Assembly: GCA_023238725.1 (NCBI GenBank)
Contig: CM041539.1
Coordinates: 24,082,104 to 24,146,103 of the forward strand
Direction of reading: 5' to 3'
Source of the DNA: Scortum barcoo
Taxonomy: Eukaryota; Chordata; Actinopteri; Centrarchiformes; Terapontidae
Length of the DNA: 64,000 nucleotides
Positions 47,276 to 59,121 of the stretch are shown here, piece by piece. Below the pieces are notes generated by a model. That model saw nothing but the letters and a program-made list of their open reading frames with translations. It did not search any database and was not told the origin of the DNA. The first letter of the stretch is position 1. Every line of letters starts with the position of its first letter. The position numbers were made by a program, and so were the translations under genes.

Positions 47276-47379
47276 GCCGCCTTCTTGTCCTGCCGTCCAC
47301 TCTGTGAGCCGCTAGTGTCCGTCTGTCCCTCTCTGTCACCTGATACATGAGAGCCATGCTGCTGAACTCTCACCCTGCT

Positions 47380-47397
47380 CAGCCGGGGGGCGGGGGG
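47380..47397 (-). promoter_or_regulatory. GC box upstream of rragd
   Basis: The plus strand reads GCCGGGGGGCGGGGGGC about 110 bp upstream of the rragd start codon. It matches SP1/KLF-type GC boxes and could also form a G-quadruplex. The surrounding 47140-47400 is the most GC-rich stretch around the gene start, which fits a TATA-less promoter or 5' UTR. The transcription start is unknown. Confidence 0.45.
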
Positions 47398-47804
47398 CAG
47401 ACACACTTTCACTTTGTTAACCGAAAATAATAACTCATCATATTTAAGGCTTTTCTAACAAGAATGGATAGGTCTCCTGTATGAAATGTCTCCAGTGACA
47501 GTGATAAAACACATAGTTAGATAAGAGTGTGTTTCTGGATGAATGTTACTCACAGACTCACAGAGTAAATACAGAAATGAAACAGGGTGATAGAAGAGGT
47601 GTGATTTGCTAACGTGCAGCTGATGAGCTCAGTGTGGCTCTGCTGTGAAGCCCCTCACAGCCATGCTGCAGTGCATGTTGATGATGTGACATTTTGTTCT
47701 GAAAATGACAAACCACATGTACACTATGATAACACCCAGTGAGGGTCATTGAGAGAGAGATTTTTTTTCTAAAATATTTTGCAGTCACACTAAATGGAAA
47801 TATA

Positions 47805-47810
47805 CACGTG
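47805..47810. promoter_or_regulatory. E-box CACGTG upstream of rragd
   Basis: The nearest CACGTG to the rragd start, about 530 bp upstream. Mammalian RRAGD is a known target of the MiT/TFE factors (TFEB, TFE3), which bind CACGTG within CLEAR elements. The flanks here (ACACGTGT) do not fit the full CLEAR consensus, so this is only a candidate. Confidence 0.25.
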
Positions 47811-48821
47811 TTGTTGTGGATGTTAGTGGAAATACTGCCATTTTGGGGGAAGCTGAATTTGATGAAATGAAAGAGTCTTGGTTGAACATAAAAATAGCTG
47901 TTTTTAATATTGCTATTTATTATTATTTAGACTGTTCTGAGGGGAAAAACTGCATAAAAATGTGACATCCCTCCATCATGGATTTGATGAATCTGAAACA
48001 CACACAGATACTTCCCAGGCTCACCCTAATATTCTCAGATGGGGCTCTGGATATTGTTTTTTACAAAAATAAAAGTCATAAAAAGGCCTTGGATCTATTT
48101 TCTCTAGCATCTTACTCTTCACTATGATTGTAGGTGGCGTTTAGCACCACCTAACAGCAGCAGATGGTACTAAATAACAGTCAGAGAGAGAAGACAGCGA
48201 ACACACCACACTGCACTCACACAAAACATAAAATAGTATTGTTATGATTGGTAATCCTACATTGTGGTGAGGGCAAGTATGTAATTTCCTAAATAATCTG
48301 GTCAGATTAAGTCTTTAAGCAATTTGAAGAAAAGTGTTACGTTATTTTTTCATGGTGAAGTTAACAAACACATTCTCCAGCCTGGTACCCTCTCTGATAT
48401 TTACCATGCTTGTTTTAACAATAGATACATAAAATTAATCCTCCAATTAATTTTTCCTCCAAAGAATATTGCTCTTCTGGGAATTCCTCCCATCAATGCT
48501 GGAATGGTATTAAACACACATCTTGGGAAAGGGGTGCTGCCAAAGACCTCATGAAAGCACATAATACTGGGTCTCCATTGGTCACACATGAAGGAGTAAA
48601 ATCTTGTTTTCTCATTTTTACCCCAAAAACTGGTATCGTCTATCAGCACCTCTTTGATGGATTGTTCTAGGTAGAATCTCCTCAATCAATGAACTTCTGC
48701 TCACTTTCTCCACCAATTCAGAGTTGCATCCAACTAGAGAGGACTGATGGTGGCTTCTTTGGAGCTGCATCTGCACAAAAAAATTTGCCATAAACAAAAT
48801 GTTATGACTCTAATAATGATG
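47811..48821. other. Nothing recognised
   Basis: AT-rich with short open frames on both strands. No domain or repeat named. Confidence 0.4.
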
Positions 48822-48823
48822 TA

Positions 48824-50261
48824 CACTACCGGTCAAAAGTTTTAGAACACCTCAATTTTTCCAGTTATTAAATGCAATTGAAGTCGTTCAAGTCCAATGA
48901 ATAGCTTGAAATGGTACAAAGGTAAGTGGTGAACTCCCAGAGGCTAATAAAAAAGGTAAGGTTACCCAAAACTGAAAAATAATGTACATTTCAGCATTAT
49001 ACAAAAAGGCCTTTTTCAGGGAACACAAAATGAGTTAACAATTTAAAGCTGTCCTGCAGCAATGGAGGGTGATCAAGCCTTTAAAGCTGGTGCTACTAAT
49101 TCCTACAGGTGTTCCAACTTTGCTGGATTACTTACAACCCCCTCTGTCTGCATAAAAGCAGTGTTTGAACACACTGTGGTACCATACCCTCGTGAGCATC
49201 AGTTGAACAGTATTGTACTGCAGAAAGTAGTGTGTTGCTACAAAAATGGGCGAGAAAAAGGCAATTAACAATGGAAGAGAGACAGACCATCATAACACTT
49301 AAAAATTTAGGTCTTTCCTACAGAGAAATTGCAAAGAAAGTCAAGGTGTCAATGAATACAGTTTTCTTCACCATCAAAAGGCAGTCAGAAACTGGGGCAA
49401 ACTGAATAGAAGACTTCGAGCTGCAGGTTTGACAGGACGAGTTGCAGCAAGACAGCCATTGCTAAGACATCAGAATGAGACAAATAGGCTTGCCTGGGCC
49501 ATGAAACACTGCCATTGGACTACTGAAGACTACTGAAGACTGAATACCATAATACTTGTGGACTTAATCAGTCCACAAGTATTATGGACTCATTAATCAA
49601 AATTTGAAATCTTCAGTTCATCATGCAGGATCTTTGTACGGCGTCGAGTAGGCGAAAGGATGGTTCCACAGTGTGTGGCATCAACTGTCAAACATGGAGG
49701 AGGAAGTGTGATGGTCTGGGGCTGTTTTGCTGGATCCAGGGTCGGTGACTTGTACAGAGTGAGAGGCACCCTGAACCAAAACGGCTACCACAGCATTCTG
49801 CAGCACCATGCAAGCGCCTAGTTGGTCAGGGGTTCATCCTGCAACAAGTTAATGACCCACAACATAAGGCCAAGCTATGTCTCCAGACTTAAACCCCATC
49901 GAGCTGGTTTGGGGTAAACTGGACAGAAGAGTGAAAGCAAAGCAACCTACAAGTGCCACACATTTATGGGAACTTTTGCAAAAGATATGGGAAGAACTTT
50001 CTGAAGAATATTTGATTTCTATTGTAGAAAGAATGCCACGAGTGTGTTCAGCTGTTATATCTGCCAAAGGTGACTACTTTGATGAGCCAAAACTTTAGAA
50101 TACATTTTGGTCTATAAATTGATTCCATGATTTCTTTTTTTAACTCCAATTGCTTATTTGTACTATGCTTTCATTTCAGAGTGCAATGAGACATTAAACT
50201 GCATAATTTTCAATAAAAAACTGGAAAAATTGGGGTGTTCTAAAACTTTTGACCAGTAGTG
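48824..50261 (+). mobile_element. Complete Tc1-like transposon, dead transposase
   Basis: 1438 bp flanked by TA on both sides (48822-48823, 50262-50263). Terminal inverted repeats of about 45 bp: left CACTACCGGTCAAAAGTTTT.. and right ..AAAACTTTTGACCAGTAGTG, with few mismatches. The transposase runs on the plus strand from about 49240: TMEERQTIITLKNLGLSYRE helix-turn-helix, and later MSPDLNPIELVWGKLDRRVK (catalytic Glu, 49877 on). Many stops and frameshifts, plus an inverted duplication at 49547-49587, make it inactive. Confidence 0.9.
49547..49587. repeat. Perfect 18-bp inverted repeat inside a transposase
   Basis: Arms 49547-49564 (CCATAATACTTGTGGACT) and 49570-49587 (its exact complement) flank a five-base loop TAATC. 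Related Tc1 transposases have only one AGTATTATGGACT-like copy here, so the second arm looks like a local template-switch product. It disrupts the reading frame. Confidence 0.88.
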
Positions 50262-50263
50262 TA

Positions 50264-52841
50264 AGTGGATTAGTGGTGTGTATTTAAGCAGACTCAGGTT
50301 TTTCTTTTAATTAACCCCCCATCAGTTCATTAAAGATGTGTGATGCCTTTTTCAATCCAAGTGTGGGAATGACGAGAGTTTTTTTCTTAATTATAAAATT
50401 ATAATTATTGCAGATGGGAGTAAATTGTGTAAAGTGGTGTATGTGATCATTTCCACCATACGAGAACTGATGCAATTGTCAATGCTGTAAAATAATGTTG
50501 GCATTTGAGAAGCTGGCTGAGAAATGATAGATCTGAAATACATTTTTATAGCTTCCAGGTCTTTGTGTCTTTGTTTTTTGTAAGGAGTCGATTTGTGCAT
50601 CCTCTTTTTCAGGTAGGATTTGGAAATTATTCAATCAAGAGATCTGAACAAGCTGAACAAGCTGTTTGAAAAAAACTAAAAATAGATTATTTCTTTTGTT
50701 CTGATTGTGTTCATTTTAACAGTAACTATCCCGCCCATAAAGAATAGTGCTGTGTGCATTAAACAATGGAGTTTGTCATTTATAATTCTCAGTAGTGAAA
50801 TGAAGTTGAGATCTACCAGCAAGGGAAACATTAATGCCTAGATCTGTGAAGTGACCTGTGTATAGAGGGACAGGTGGCGGATGGGTTGTCACAGGAAAAA
50901 TGAGCCTTGTAAACCCTGTTTCTTTTGAGGTTCTGTTTTCTGTAATGACAGATTTAAGCTGGGTGGAAAAAGTGTTAACAGAGTGTTGAAGTGATTCGTT
51001 TCCATAGTGAGAGTGTCTGTTTGGTCCTGACTGATCCAGGCTATGGCACCGTGCCTGGAATTCCTCGTACAGTACTTACCGAAAGGTTTGTTTCAAACAG
51101 AAAGTCCTGTTGAGTGCTTTATGAGGTCGTCACTCATCACCAAGGAGACAATTAAGACACCTCTTGTTTTACTGTGCCCTCTGTGGTGCCATCATGTGGT
51201 CTGAGAATAACTGCAGACTCGTCCCTGCACTGAGGGCAGATCCTGAAATGGAGGAAATGAGCAATTTGACCTACCATAGCGATGTATATGTATATATATC
51301 GTATTGTAGCACCACTTATTATTATTATTTATTTACACCCCAGTGCAGTTTTAGATTAAATTAAATTAGATTACATTAAATTAAGTTTTACATTTAAATT
51401 AAATTCGACAAAACTGTCCACTGTACATCAGTAGTGCTTTATCTCTTTTGGCTGAAAATCTTCAGGGATAAGTCTGCTCATACTAAATATTTTTCTTACT
51501 ATCAATAAATTCCATTAAAAGGCCAAGGAGAAAGTGAAAACCTGTGTGTGTGTGTGTCTAAAACCTTTATTCATTATGTCTCCTTCATAAAAAACAGAAG
51601 GCCTTGATGCTTGTGTTGAGTATTAAAATTCATATTTCTCCCCTATGCATTAAAAATGGTCTTTTAAAATGCTATAAAAGCAGGAAATGATTATAATATA
51701 TGCAGGCAAAGTCAGTCTTTAAACATGAAAACTAAAGTAAATCACTTTAAGTTTATAAAAGGACTTTAGGAGGGTGTGCTGGCAATATATCATTCCAACT
51801 GCCTCTCCTATACTGCAGATGGTAATGTAATGACAGATGATTTTGCCATTATCCACCACATTGTATTTCTATGAGAAACAAGGTCTGACTCATTTCAGCC
51901 ACAAGAGGTCAGGAGTGCACTGGTCTGAAGTGTTGCTATGATCTTCTCATATTAATGTCACAGTCTGCTCTCAGCCTGTCAAAGTCTCATTTCCAGATGT
52001 TTTCACGAGTGAACATCACCTGGAGACTGAGCCATAGAACAGAATGAGAGGCTCAACAAGAAGCTCCACGCACTGTCAGCCCTAGGTATTCTCACAGCTC
52101 TTCAGTATGCTCATGTGGATAGAAAGATGTATTTAGACTGCACTTAAGATCTTAAACATCCCTTGTGTTTTTCTCATAAGCAAACAAATAATGTTCACAT
52201 TTATTACTTCACTCCAAAACACATCTGTTGAGCCTCTGTGATACATTCATCAAGGCAACAAATGTGCTGAAAACACTTTACTCTTCACCGAAAAGTTGTA
52301 AAGGGTCTTTTATATATATGTCCCATTCAAATCAGTTTTTCTGTCTGAAGTGAAAGACCAGTGTCAGATGTTTCTGGCCAAATGTTTGATTGATCTACTG
52401 AAAGTTCTTTGAGAACATTATCCTGACAGCATTTCAGGATGATGGCGTAACAGTTTCTGATGAATTTATGGAAATAGAAATTTGAGAAAATTGAAAAAAA
52501 GTTACAAAATGTGACATGTTCAGGGAGAAGGCCACTAGAGAAAAGATGCAGATGAACAGAGAGATTAAAAGGATAAAATAATTTTATATGGGTCAAGTTA
52601 TTTTTGAGATAATTAAACAACTTAACTTGATTATTACAGTGCCACCCTTTTATTTTCTGTGCCTGAGTGGTGGTTGAGATTTGTAGCCCATTGCCATTTT
52701 TGTGAGTTTTATAGCCACAAGCAGTCATGAACAGGATCCAAGTAGAAAGTTGATTACTGAGATCAGCTCTTTTTGAACTATTTTACAATAAAGACCTACG
52801 CAGAACTGATCTCTCTCTCTCTCCATATGTCTCTCTCCCAG
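50264..52841. other. No secure gene
   Basis: Mostly unremarkable AT-rich sequence. A plus-strand stretch near 52048-52092 could read EQNERLNKKLHALSAL, a coiled-coil-like piece ending at a possible donor (CTAG|GTATTC), but its acceptor is weak. The minus-strand 133-codon frame at 52327-52728 has no recognised domain. Confidence 0.35.
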
Positions 52842-52934
52842 ATGAACGGAGGCGATGCAAAGACACTGAGGAAGTGTTTATCACTTTATCATTCAGAAAC
52901 CCAGCTCTCTCAGTTGCAGGATAACATGCACAAC
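52842..52934 (+). CDS. Candidate exon of an unassigned plus-strand gene
   Basis: 93 nt, phase 0 at both ends, between a polypyrimidine tract with CTCTCCCAG and a GTATGT donor. It encodes MNGGDAKTLRKCLSLYHSET and then QLSQLQDNMHN, a hydrophilic, heptad-like sequence. A second phase-0 candidate exon follows at 55258. The gene would be transcribed away from rragd. I do not recognise the family. Confidence 0.4.
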
Positions 52935-53499
52935 GTATGTACACCATTACAATGATGTGTGTGTGCGTGTCTATGTGTGTGTGTGACTCTGACTCGTACC
53001 AATAACAAGCATTATGAGCCCAGCCTCAAAATATTACAAGCTCATGTGTGGTCTTGTTTATCTAGCTTTGCTCCAGCTTTTCCACAGCCCCATGTCTCTT
53101 CAGCTCTCCTTTCATATCTCAGTGTCATTCAGTTCTGCTGTATTCAGTTTGTGCTTCATTTTAAGATTGACAGCACAGAGGAATTACATCTGCCGCAAAA
53201 CAGCACCAATAAAATCAGATGAGACTGGATGGATATCGCTCTTATTTCCCTTTATGAGTGGCAACAATCATTATGTGTCCCACATGAAATCACGCATATA
53301 AACTTGAAGACTGTTACATTTTATTGGATTTTTTATTAAAGTGCCTCCACAGGGAAAGAAGCAGTAAAAGTCAGATTGTTGCCATACAACTTGTTTCAGT
53401 AGCTGTGTTTATGAAAAGGCTTTATTCCACTAGTAACCAAAATAAAAACCTCTTATAACCACCTCAAAATGTCAAATGAGATATATCTTTGTTTTCTGT

Positions 53500-54010
53500 C
53501 TATGTTTGCCAATGTTGCATTGTGGGAAATAAACGTATTTGCTTTTTTGCTGACGGTGAAGCAAGCAGTTAGTTAGTTAGCAGGGGTGAATAACTAGCCT
53601 GGTTCTGTCTAAAAGAACCAAAATCCACCTCCCAGCACCATTTGTTTAACCCTTTAACACCAAGTACAAAATAACACAAAAATAAAAATTATGCAAATGA
53701 AAATCATATCTGCAAATTGATTTTTGATTTTGTTTGAATTTGTTTTTTTTTTTTAATTGAATTTTCTGGCAATTATTTCATAGTTCAGGCTTTAAAGGGT
53801 TAAACCGTACACAATCTGAAAGGTAGAAAAAATGGGTGGGTGTTATACTACAGTGACACAGTGTCAATTAGTGAGTTTAGAGGTGAACTTTGTTACTTTT
53901 GGACTGAGCCAGGCTAGCTGTATCCCTCTGTATCTATTCTTCATGCTAAGCTAGGCTGAACAAACATCATTCAGCCAGAAAGGAGAATAAACTATTCTTT
54001 GAAACGATGC
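53500..54010. repeat. Dispersed teleost repeat (GCTAAGCTAGGCT type)
   Basis: The left part has TTGTGGGAAATAAACGTATTTGC and the right part has CTGAGCCAGGCTAGCTGTATCC, CTTCATGCTAAGCTAGGCTGAAC and GAGAATAAACTATTC. These are eroded forms of a very common teleost MITE-like repeat whose ends read GGGAAATACGCTTATT. The terminal repeats are too decayed to set exact borders. Confidence 0.5.
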
Positions 54011-55257
54011 TGACTTTTTCTGTGCTGTCTTAAAGCACGACAGATCATTAACCTTCTTACTAACGACGTCAGCAGTAAGCACAGCACTGAATCAATAACA
54101 GTGTCAAGCCTCTGTTTCCTTACAGTGGTGTATGTATACAGGAATCTAAATCACATCACTGAATTAGTGTGTAAATGCTTGTGTGAATTGTGAATGAGAC
54201 ATGGAAGGAAACACAAAAAAAAATTGTGTAACCGGCATTGTGTACTTCCTCAATAATTACATTTTCCGTCAGAAGTCACGTCAGTCCAACTCCTTTAGAA
54301 GGACAGGATTCCAGTTTACTATGCATGATGTTTGTTTGCTTCTGTAAGAGTGTGGGGCTCAATCAGCCTCATCACTGAGTTGCATCAGAACCAACCTGAA
54401 ATGGCAATAAGAGATAAAACCACTGGCAGAAAAGTGATATCCAAAGCTCAAGGCTCTGTCACTATCGCAGGTAACGTGAGCTCCCCACAGCAGATGCAAG
54501 ACATCCTATCACACCTATTGATAAGTTATCTGACTGGCCGATTGCTCCTCTCCTGCTTTACTGCGAACACAGCAGGACTACTGCACCTCCTGTCGCCATG
54601 GGAACATGTGCCCACCTGCCTCAGCAGTGCTGCTATCTCCGTCTTTCTTTCTGTCTCTTGTTAGTCTCCTTTCTGTCCTCTTATCTTTCTCTCACTCTCC
54701 CTTTTCTTTTCCTTCTGGGTCTTTCTACTATACGTATATCTCTATATGCACTCCTGTCTGTTTACCTGCTGAATACAATGATTGTGATCAGAGGGTGCCA
54801 CTTGCCTCCACAGGGTGCTGTTCAGACCCCCAGCGGTGAGCCCTTCCCCACATGACTCTACCTCCCCCCGGAGCAGAAACCAGAGGCTGTGGTCCACGCA
54901 CAGAAGGTAGGTCACAAAGCAGCCAGTGTGAGATGTCTGCTGCTTCCACTGACCTCCACAGGCAATTCAAGTTTCCCATTCAGGGTCAAAGATGGTTTTT
55001 ACATGTACTGCTTGAATGCTGAAAGAGGAGAGAACGATGACATGGAAGTTCGTAGTTCTAAGTTGGTATGCACTGCATGTGATTCCTTTAACAAGGCCCT
55101 GTGTCATTAAATTACAGCTTCTGCCCCCTAGTGGATGATATAAGTCAATGGTTGCATTGCTGTAACATACTGCAGTATGTTTGTACAGATACATTACAGT
55201 ACATCAAAAGAAAATGACATGATGCTATTTTGTGTGTGTATGTGTGTGTGTGTGTAG

Positions 55258-55356
55258 GTGCTGGAGGTCCATGAGAAGCTGGTCAGGCCGAACTCACAGG
55301 AAAATGATGAAGACCTTAGTGAGAAAGAGAAGGCCATCGTCAGAGAGATGTGCAAC
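55258..55356 (+). CDS. Candidate exon of an unassigned plus-strand gene
   Basis: 99 nt (33 codons, phase 0-0) after a TG tract ending in TGTAG. It encodes VLEVHEKLVRPNSQENDEDL and then SEKEKAIVREMCN, strongly hydrophilic and helix-prone. Two possible donors follow: AAC|GTAGAT, or ACC|GTAATA a little later. The composition is more protein-like than any other unassigned stretch near it. Joined to 52842-52934 it would make a coiled-coil protein segment. The family is unknown to me. Confidence 0.42.
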
Positions 55357-55465
55357 GTAGATTATACCGTAATATGACCTTTTTCTCTCTTTCTCTCTTC
55401 TCTTTCACTTTCTCTCTCTTTCTTTCTGTTTCTCTTTTATTTATTTTTTCTTTTCCCTTCCACAG

Positions 55466-55665
55466 ACATGTCAAACATGATGAGACAGTGATCCAAACTT
55501 CCCACAGGGTCACAACCTAGATGATTCAGTATACTGTAACAACAATCAGAAGCAGTGAATTTCAACATTTTCTATTAATATTATATATCTACACATATTT
55601 AATACACTTCAGTATTTGAAATGTGTTTCAGTAAGGTCTGAATAATAATGATCAAAATAAATAAA
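55466..55665 (+). other. Candidate terminal exon and poly(A) signal
   Basis: A very long polypyrimidine tract (about 55378-55461) ends in CCACAG at 55460-55465, an excellent acceptor. All frames close within about 20 codons, as in a terminal exon. AATAAA motifs follow at 55656-55665. The pyrimidine run may instead be a simple CT repeat that mimics an acceptor. Confidence 0.32.
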
Positions 55666-55714
55666 TGTGCCACGGGACAGCTACAGTATACTGTCTATAC
55701 ATACACAGTTAAAT

Positions 55715-55758
55715 AAAACATATATATATATCTGTGTGTGTGTGTGTGTGTGTGTGTG
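55715..55758. repeat. (TA)n/(TG)n microsatellite
   Basis: Short TA run followed by about 11 TG units. Confidence 0.85.
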
Positions 55759-56039
55759 GAAAAGGTGAGACACAAATTAGAAATGACAGTCTAACATGTG
55801 AAGACTCTGGCAGTTTGGTGCACATATAAACCTGGATTTTGCTTTTCCAAGAAGCCGACAGTAAGAATAAACACAGTGAGAGTAGGAGTCAACAGCAGTG
55901 GACTGGATTTGCTGTCCCCCAAAGGGAGAAATGTGACCGTTAGAGCTCAAAGTAAGCAGCAGTCACTATGACTCAGTGTGACAGGCTGACAAGCAAACAC
56001 AGCCAAAAAAGCTCACTTTGAGTCTTTAATGGTTCTGTG

Positions 56040-56095
56040 ATTCAGATTCAGATTCAGATTTCCTTTATTAGTCCCACAGCGGGGAAATTTACAGC
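56040..56095 (-). repeat. LINE/SINE 3' tail with CTGAAT repeats
   Basis: On the minus strand: AAATTTCCCCGCTGTGGGACTAATAAAGG followed by three to four CTGAAT units. Same tail family as at 7990, 12942, 22734 and 34740, but with its own terminal hexamer. Confidence 0.68.
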
Positions 56096-58864
56096 GCAAC
56101 AGCAGCAAAAACACACAGTGGAAAATAGACAGATTGTCAGAATTACCACCAGGAATACACATAAAACTTTGTAGCAGATATATATGTTTGTGTTGAAAAA
56201 TTTAACAGTTGGAGGTAGCTTCAGTCATTAGAGTGGTCATTAGAAGAAGAGCAGCTCAAGGCACCTCTGCATGAGCTCCTCCACTCAGCTGTGGTGGCAG
56301 TGCATTGTCCTGGAGGGGCCTGCGATGGCTGCAAGGCTCTCTGTCTTGACGAAGAAGAGGTCGGAAGCTATGTATTTCAACAGCCCATGGCACCTCTGCT
56401 TTGATTTGACTTTTATGTAACTTCTAGGAAATTCATGGATGTGACATATTGTGTTTTTACAGTGTGAACGCACAGTAAGAATTGAATCTTCACCTTTTGT
56501 TGAGGGTGTTGAAGGAAGCAGAATTACACACTTATGCATTAACACTGCTGCTCTTAAAGCGTACCTTCTGTACATAAATTTAATTACAGTCAAGATTTCA
56601 CCACTAAAATTTAAGCAATAAAAACTCCTGTTCTGAAGACTGCCAAGACATGAGGACATAAATGTTCATGCTCATATGACTTTCCTACATTTTCATTCTC
56701 AACCCACAGAACGCTTCACATTGTTTTTGAAGTTTAGGCAACAATCATCTGCATTTAAATAAAACATGTTTTGTTTAAATTGATAAAGACGTTTCAAACT
56801 GGGCATGGTTAGGTGTCCTGTGAAAAGATTCACAGGTGAACAGATGAACAATGCACTGACTGTACCAATCAGCTGCTTATGTTTCCCTGAGGTAATGAAG
56901 TTTGTCAGTGCAGAGACAGGACCAGGGTATGCTGAGTCTCCTAAGTCTGGGTTGGTATAAAGACATGGAGCATGAGAAAAAGTAAGCTTCCATTAAAACT
57001 GAAAATCTCTGGAAGAACTCCAAAAGCATCTCAGTTATCTTTACCTTTTGCTGGCTCAAAAACTTTTCCCTTTTGTTTAGGATTATTGTGCAAACCTGGC
57101 AACCCCCTTTGCTAAAACTGTTTTTTGTTTGTTTTCTTGTCTTATTATTCACAGTCCTTTAGCCCTGCAGTGCTAAGTTCATAATCAAAACCGATCATAA
57201 TTAGGTCTCTCAATAGCTAATATACGCTGTTTTTCGATTTAACAGACACTTGTCAGATTGAAATTCTACATTTTTTAGGATAATGTTCTCATATATACTG
57301 TACAGTCATTTATTACAATTAATATCATATAAGAAGTTACATGCTGCGTACCTGTTTATTTTCATATTTGTACTAACTGATTTTATCTACAAATATAATA
57401 GAATTTTTCTTAAAAAACAGTTATGCCATCTTTATGTTACGGAATGAGGGAGTGTTTGCATTCACTGAATGTGGTTAAAAAATCTGAATGTAAGATGAGG
57501 TGACTGAGCAGTGAACAAACCCAACCTATATGTGGTCGCCCAAACTGGCGTGTACGATATGAATAATAATCACATGAGAGAGTAAAAAAAGTTTTATATC
57601 AGGCTATGTATGAGAGAAATTTACAAAGTGACCTTTGTTGAAAACCTTTACTCCATAACTGCTGACTTTTTATTTGTTAAGAGCACAAAGTTATGTTTTA
57701 AAAATACATTGAACAGGAGGAAATATTTTCTTACGTTTATTTTGCGACTGAGGTTTTGACTCAGACCTGGTGGTGAAATCTTCCTCTCTGACAGTGTATT
57801 TTAGAGAAAGAGCAACGCTGTTTATAAATACATACAATACTACATCCTGTAGGTTACTATGGAGTAGCATGCCTTTATATTTTTGAATAAGCTGTATGTA
57901 GTTGAAAATATTTTTTAGCAGTATAAGTTAAGAATACTTTGTAGATATTTGTTGTTGTCAGTGACTTTGTGGCGTTTAATGCAGATGTGTTAAAGTATGT
58001 ATGAAAGTAATGTGCTTGATGGTAATCATGAATTATTCAGCTGATTCAGCTCCTTGCAGTGGGTAACAGCCTGACTCTGAATGTATTAGTGGCACATTTG
58101 CAGAATTTCTTGCCAGGCATTTTATTTTTCACACAAATATCTGACCTCTCCTCCAAATGATGGTTACTGGAATGTGGTTTATTTAATACATTTTTCAAAC
58201 AGAGTACAAGCAAAGCGCAGTAAGGGCGTTCATTTGGAAATATCTGCTGTGTGAGTGTTTTTAGGCAAAAGGTGAAATGTAAAATAGTTTATGTTGGTCT
58301 ATACTGGCTCCTAGTGGCATGAATCTAACTCTACAGCAACATAAAAACTGGGCGTATCCCAGCTCCATAATACAGAGTAATTCTAATACAGAGTCATTCT
58401 AATGAGGCTGAGAGCTGTGTGCTGTGTGTTCACACCTGAAAAAAAAGAAGAAAAAAAAAACCTATAGTACAATAGCTACCAAACTTGCAATTCTGTTTTA
58501 TAAACTGTTTTTGTGACTTACATGTGACTGTGTTTTGGACTTATATGCCTCCGAGTCTCATTGGCCAGTTATCTCTGACGTGAACAGGTCAACCACTGGT
58601 CACGTGAACTTACTAGAAAGTGTGATATGGAAACATGAGTGAATGTTGTCCTTGAGGCGTGTATCTAAAACAACTGACAAATTAAAGAGGAATTTGTGGG
58701 TACATCTGATTCCTGCTTATCAAGTTGGAGGTCACACTGTTCTGACTAAAATGAAAACAACTAAACGTTACATGAGTTCAGTGGAAAAGTACAAATTTAA
58801 AGTGAACAGAATAAAATTGCAAATATAATGTGAACAGAGTTAAAGTGCAAATATAAAATGAGCC

Positions 58865-58868
<4 letters not shown>
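56096..58868. other. No secure gene
   Basis: AT-rich. A 124-codon minus-strand frame at 56285-56659 has no recognised domain and a Cys/His/Arg-rich, random-looking composition. At 58599-58608 the word GTCACGTGAA matches most of the CLEAR consensus, but it is 11 kb from rragd. Confidence 0.4.

Positions 58869-58942
<74 letters not shown>
58869..58942. repeat. Compound (CA)n(TA)n(TG)n palindromic repeat
   Basis: About 14 CA units, then about 7 TA units, then about 15 TG units. The CA and TG arms are complementary, so the whole is a 74-bp near-palindrome able to form a hairpin or cruciform. Confidence 0.92.
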
Positions 58943-58946
<4 letters not shown>

Positions 58947-59109
58947 AGAGAGAGTGGGAGAGATATTTTTATACATGTATATGTAGGTATATATGAGTGT
59001 ACACACACACAACTAAAATAAAAATATAAATATATACAAATAGAAATACAATACAGTTGAGGCAGGTGTATAAAAGCATATATAAATACATATAAACGAA
59101 GATGTATTG

Positions 59110-59121
59110 TTTATTTTTATT
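59110..59121 (-). terminator. Poly(A) signals for the small ORF
   Basis: Two overlapping AATAAA words on the minus strand, about 130-140 bp after the stop codon of the 121-codon ORF at 59251-59616. The placement suits its 3' end. Confidence 0.4.

Noticed and set aside
46886..47307. Overlapping plus-strand frames of 81-114 codons
   Set aside because: They run through TG repeats and antisense to rragd exon 1; the spliced minus-strand reading explains this region.
52327..52728. 133-codon minus-strand ORF
   Set aside because: Phe/Asn/Lys-rich composition, no recognised motif, and no supporting signals.
54332..54906. Two splice-like stretches at about 54346-54470 and 54814-54906
   Set aside because: Their phases do not agree with each other or with the candidate exons at 52842 and 55258 without meeting a stop.
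56285..56659. 124-codon minus-strand ORF
   Set aside because: No domain, no start context or upstream signal, and composition like translated AT-rich intergenic DNA.
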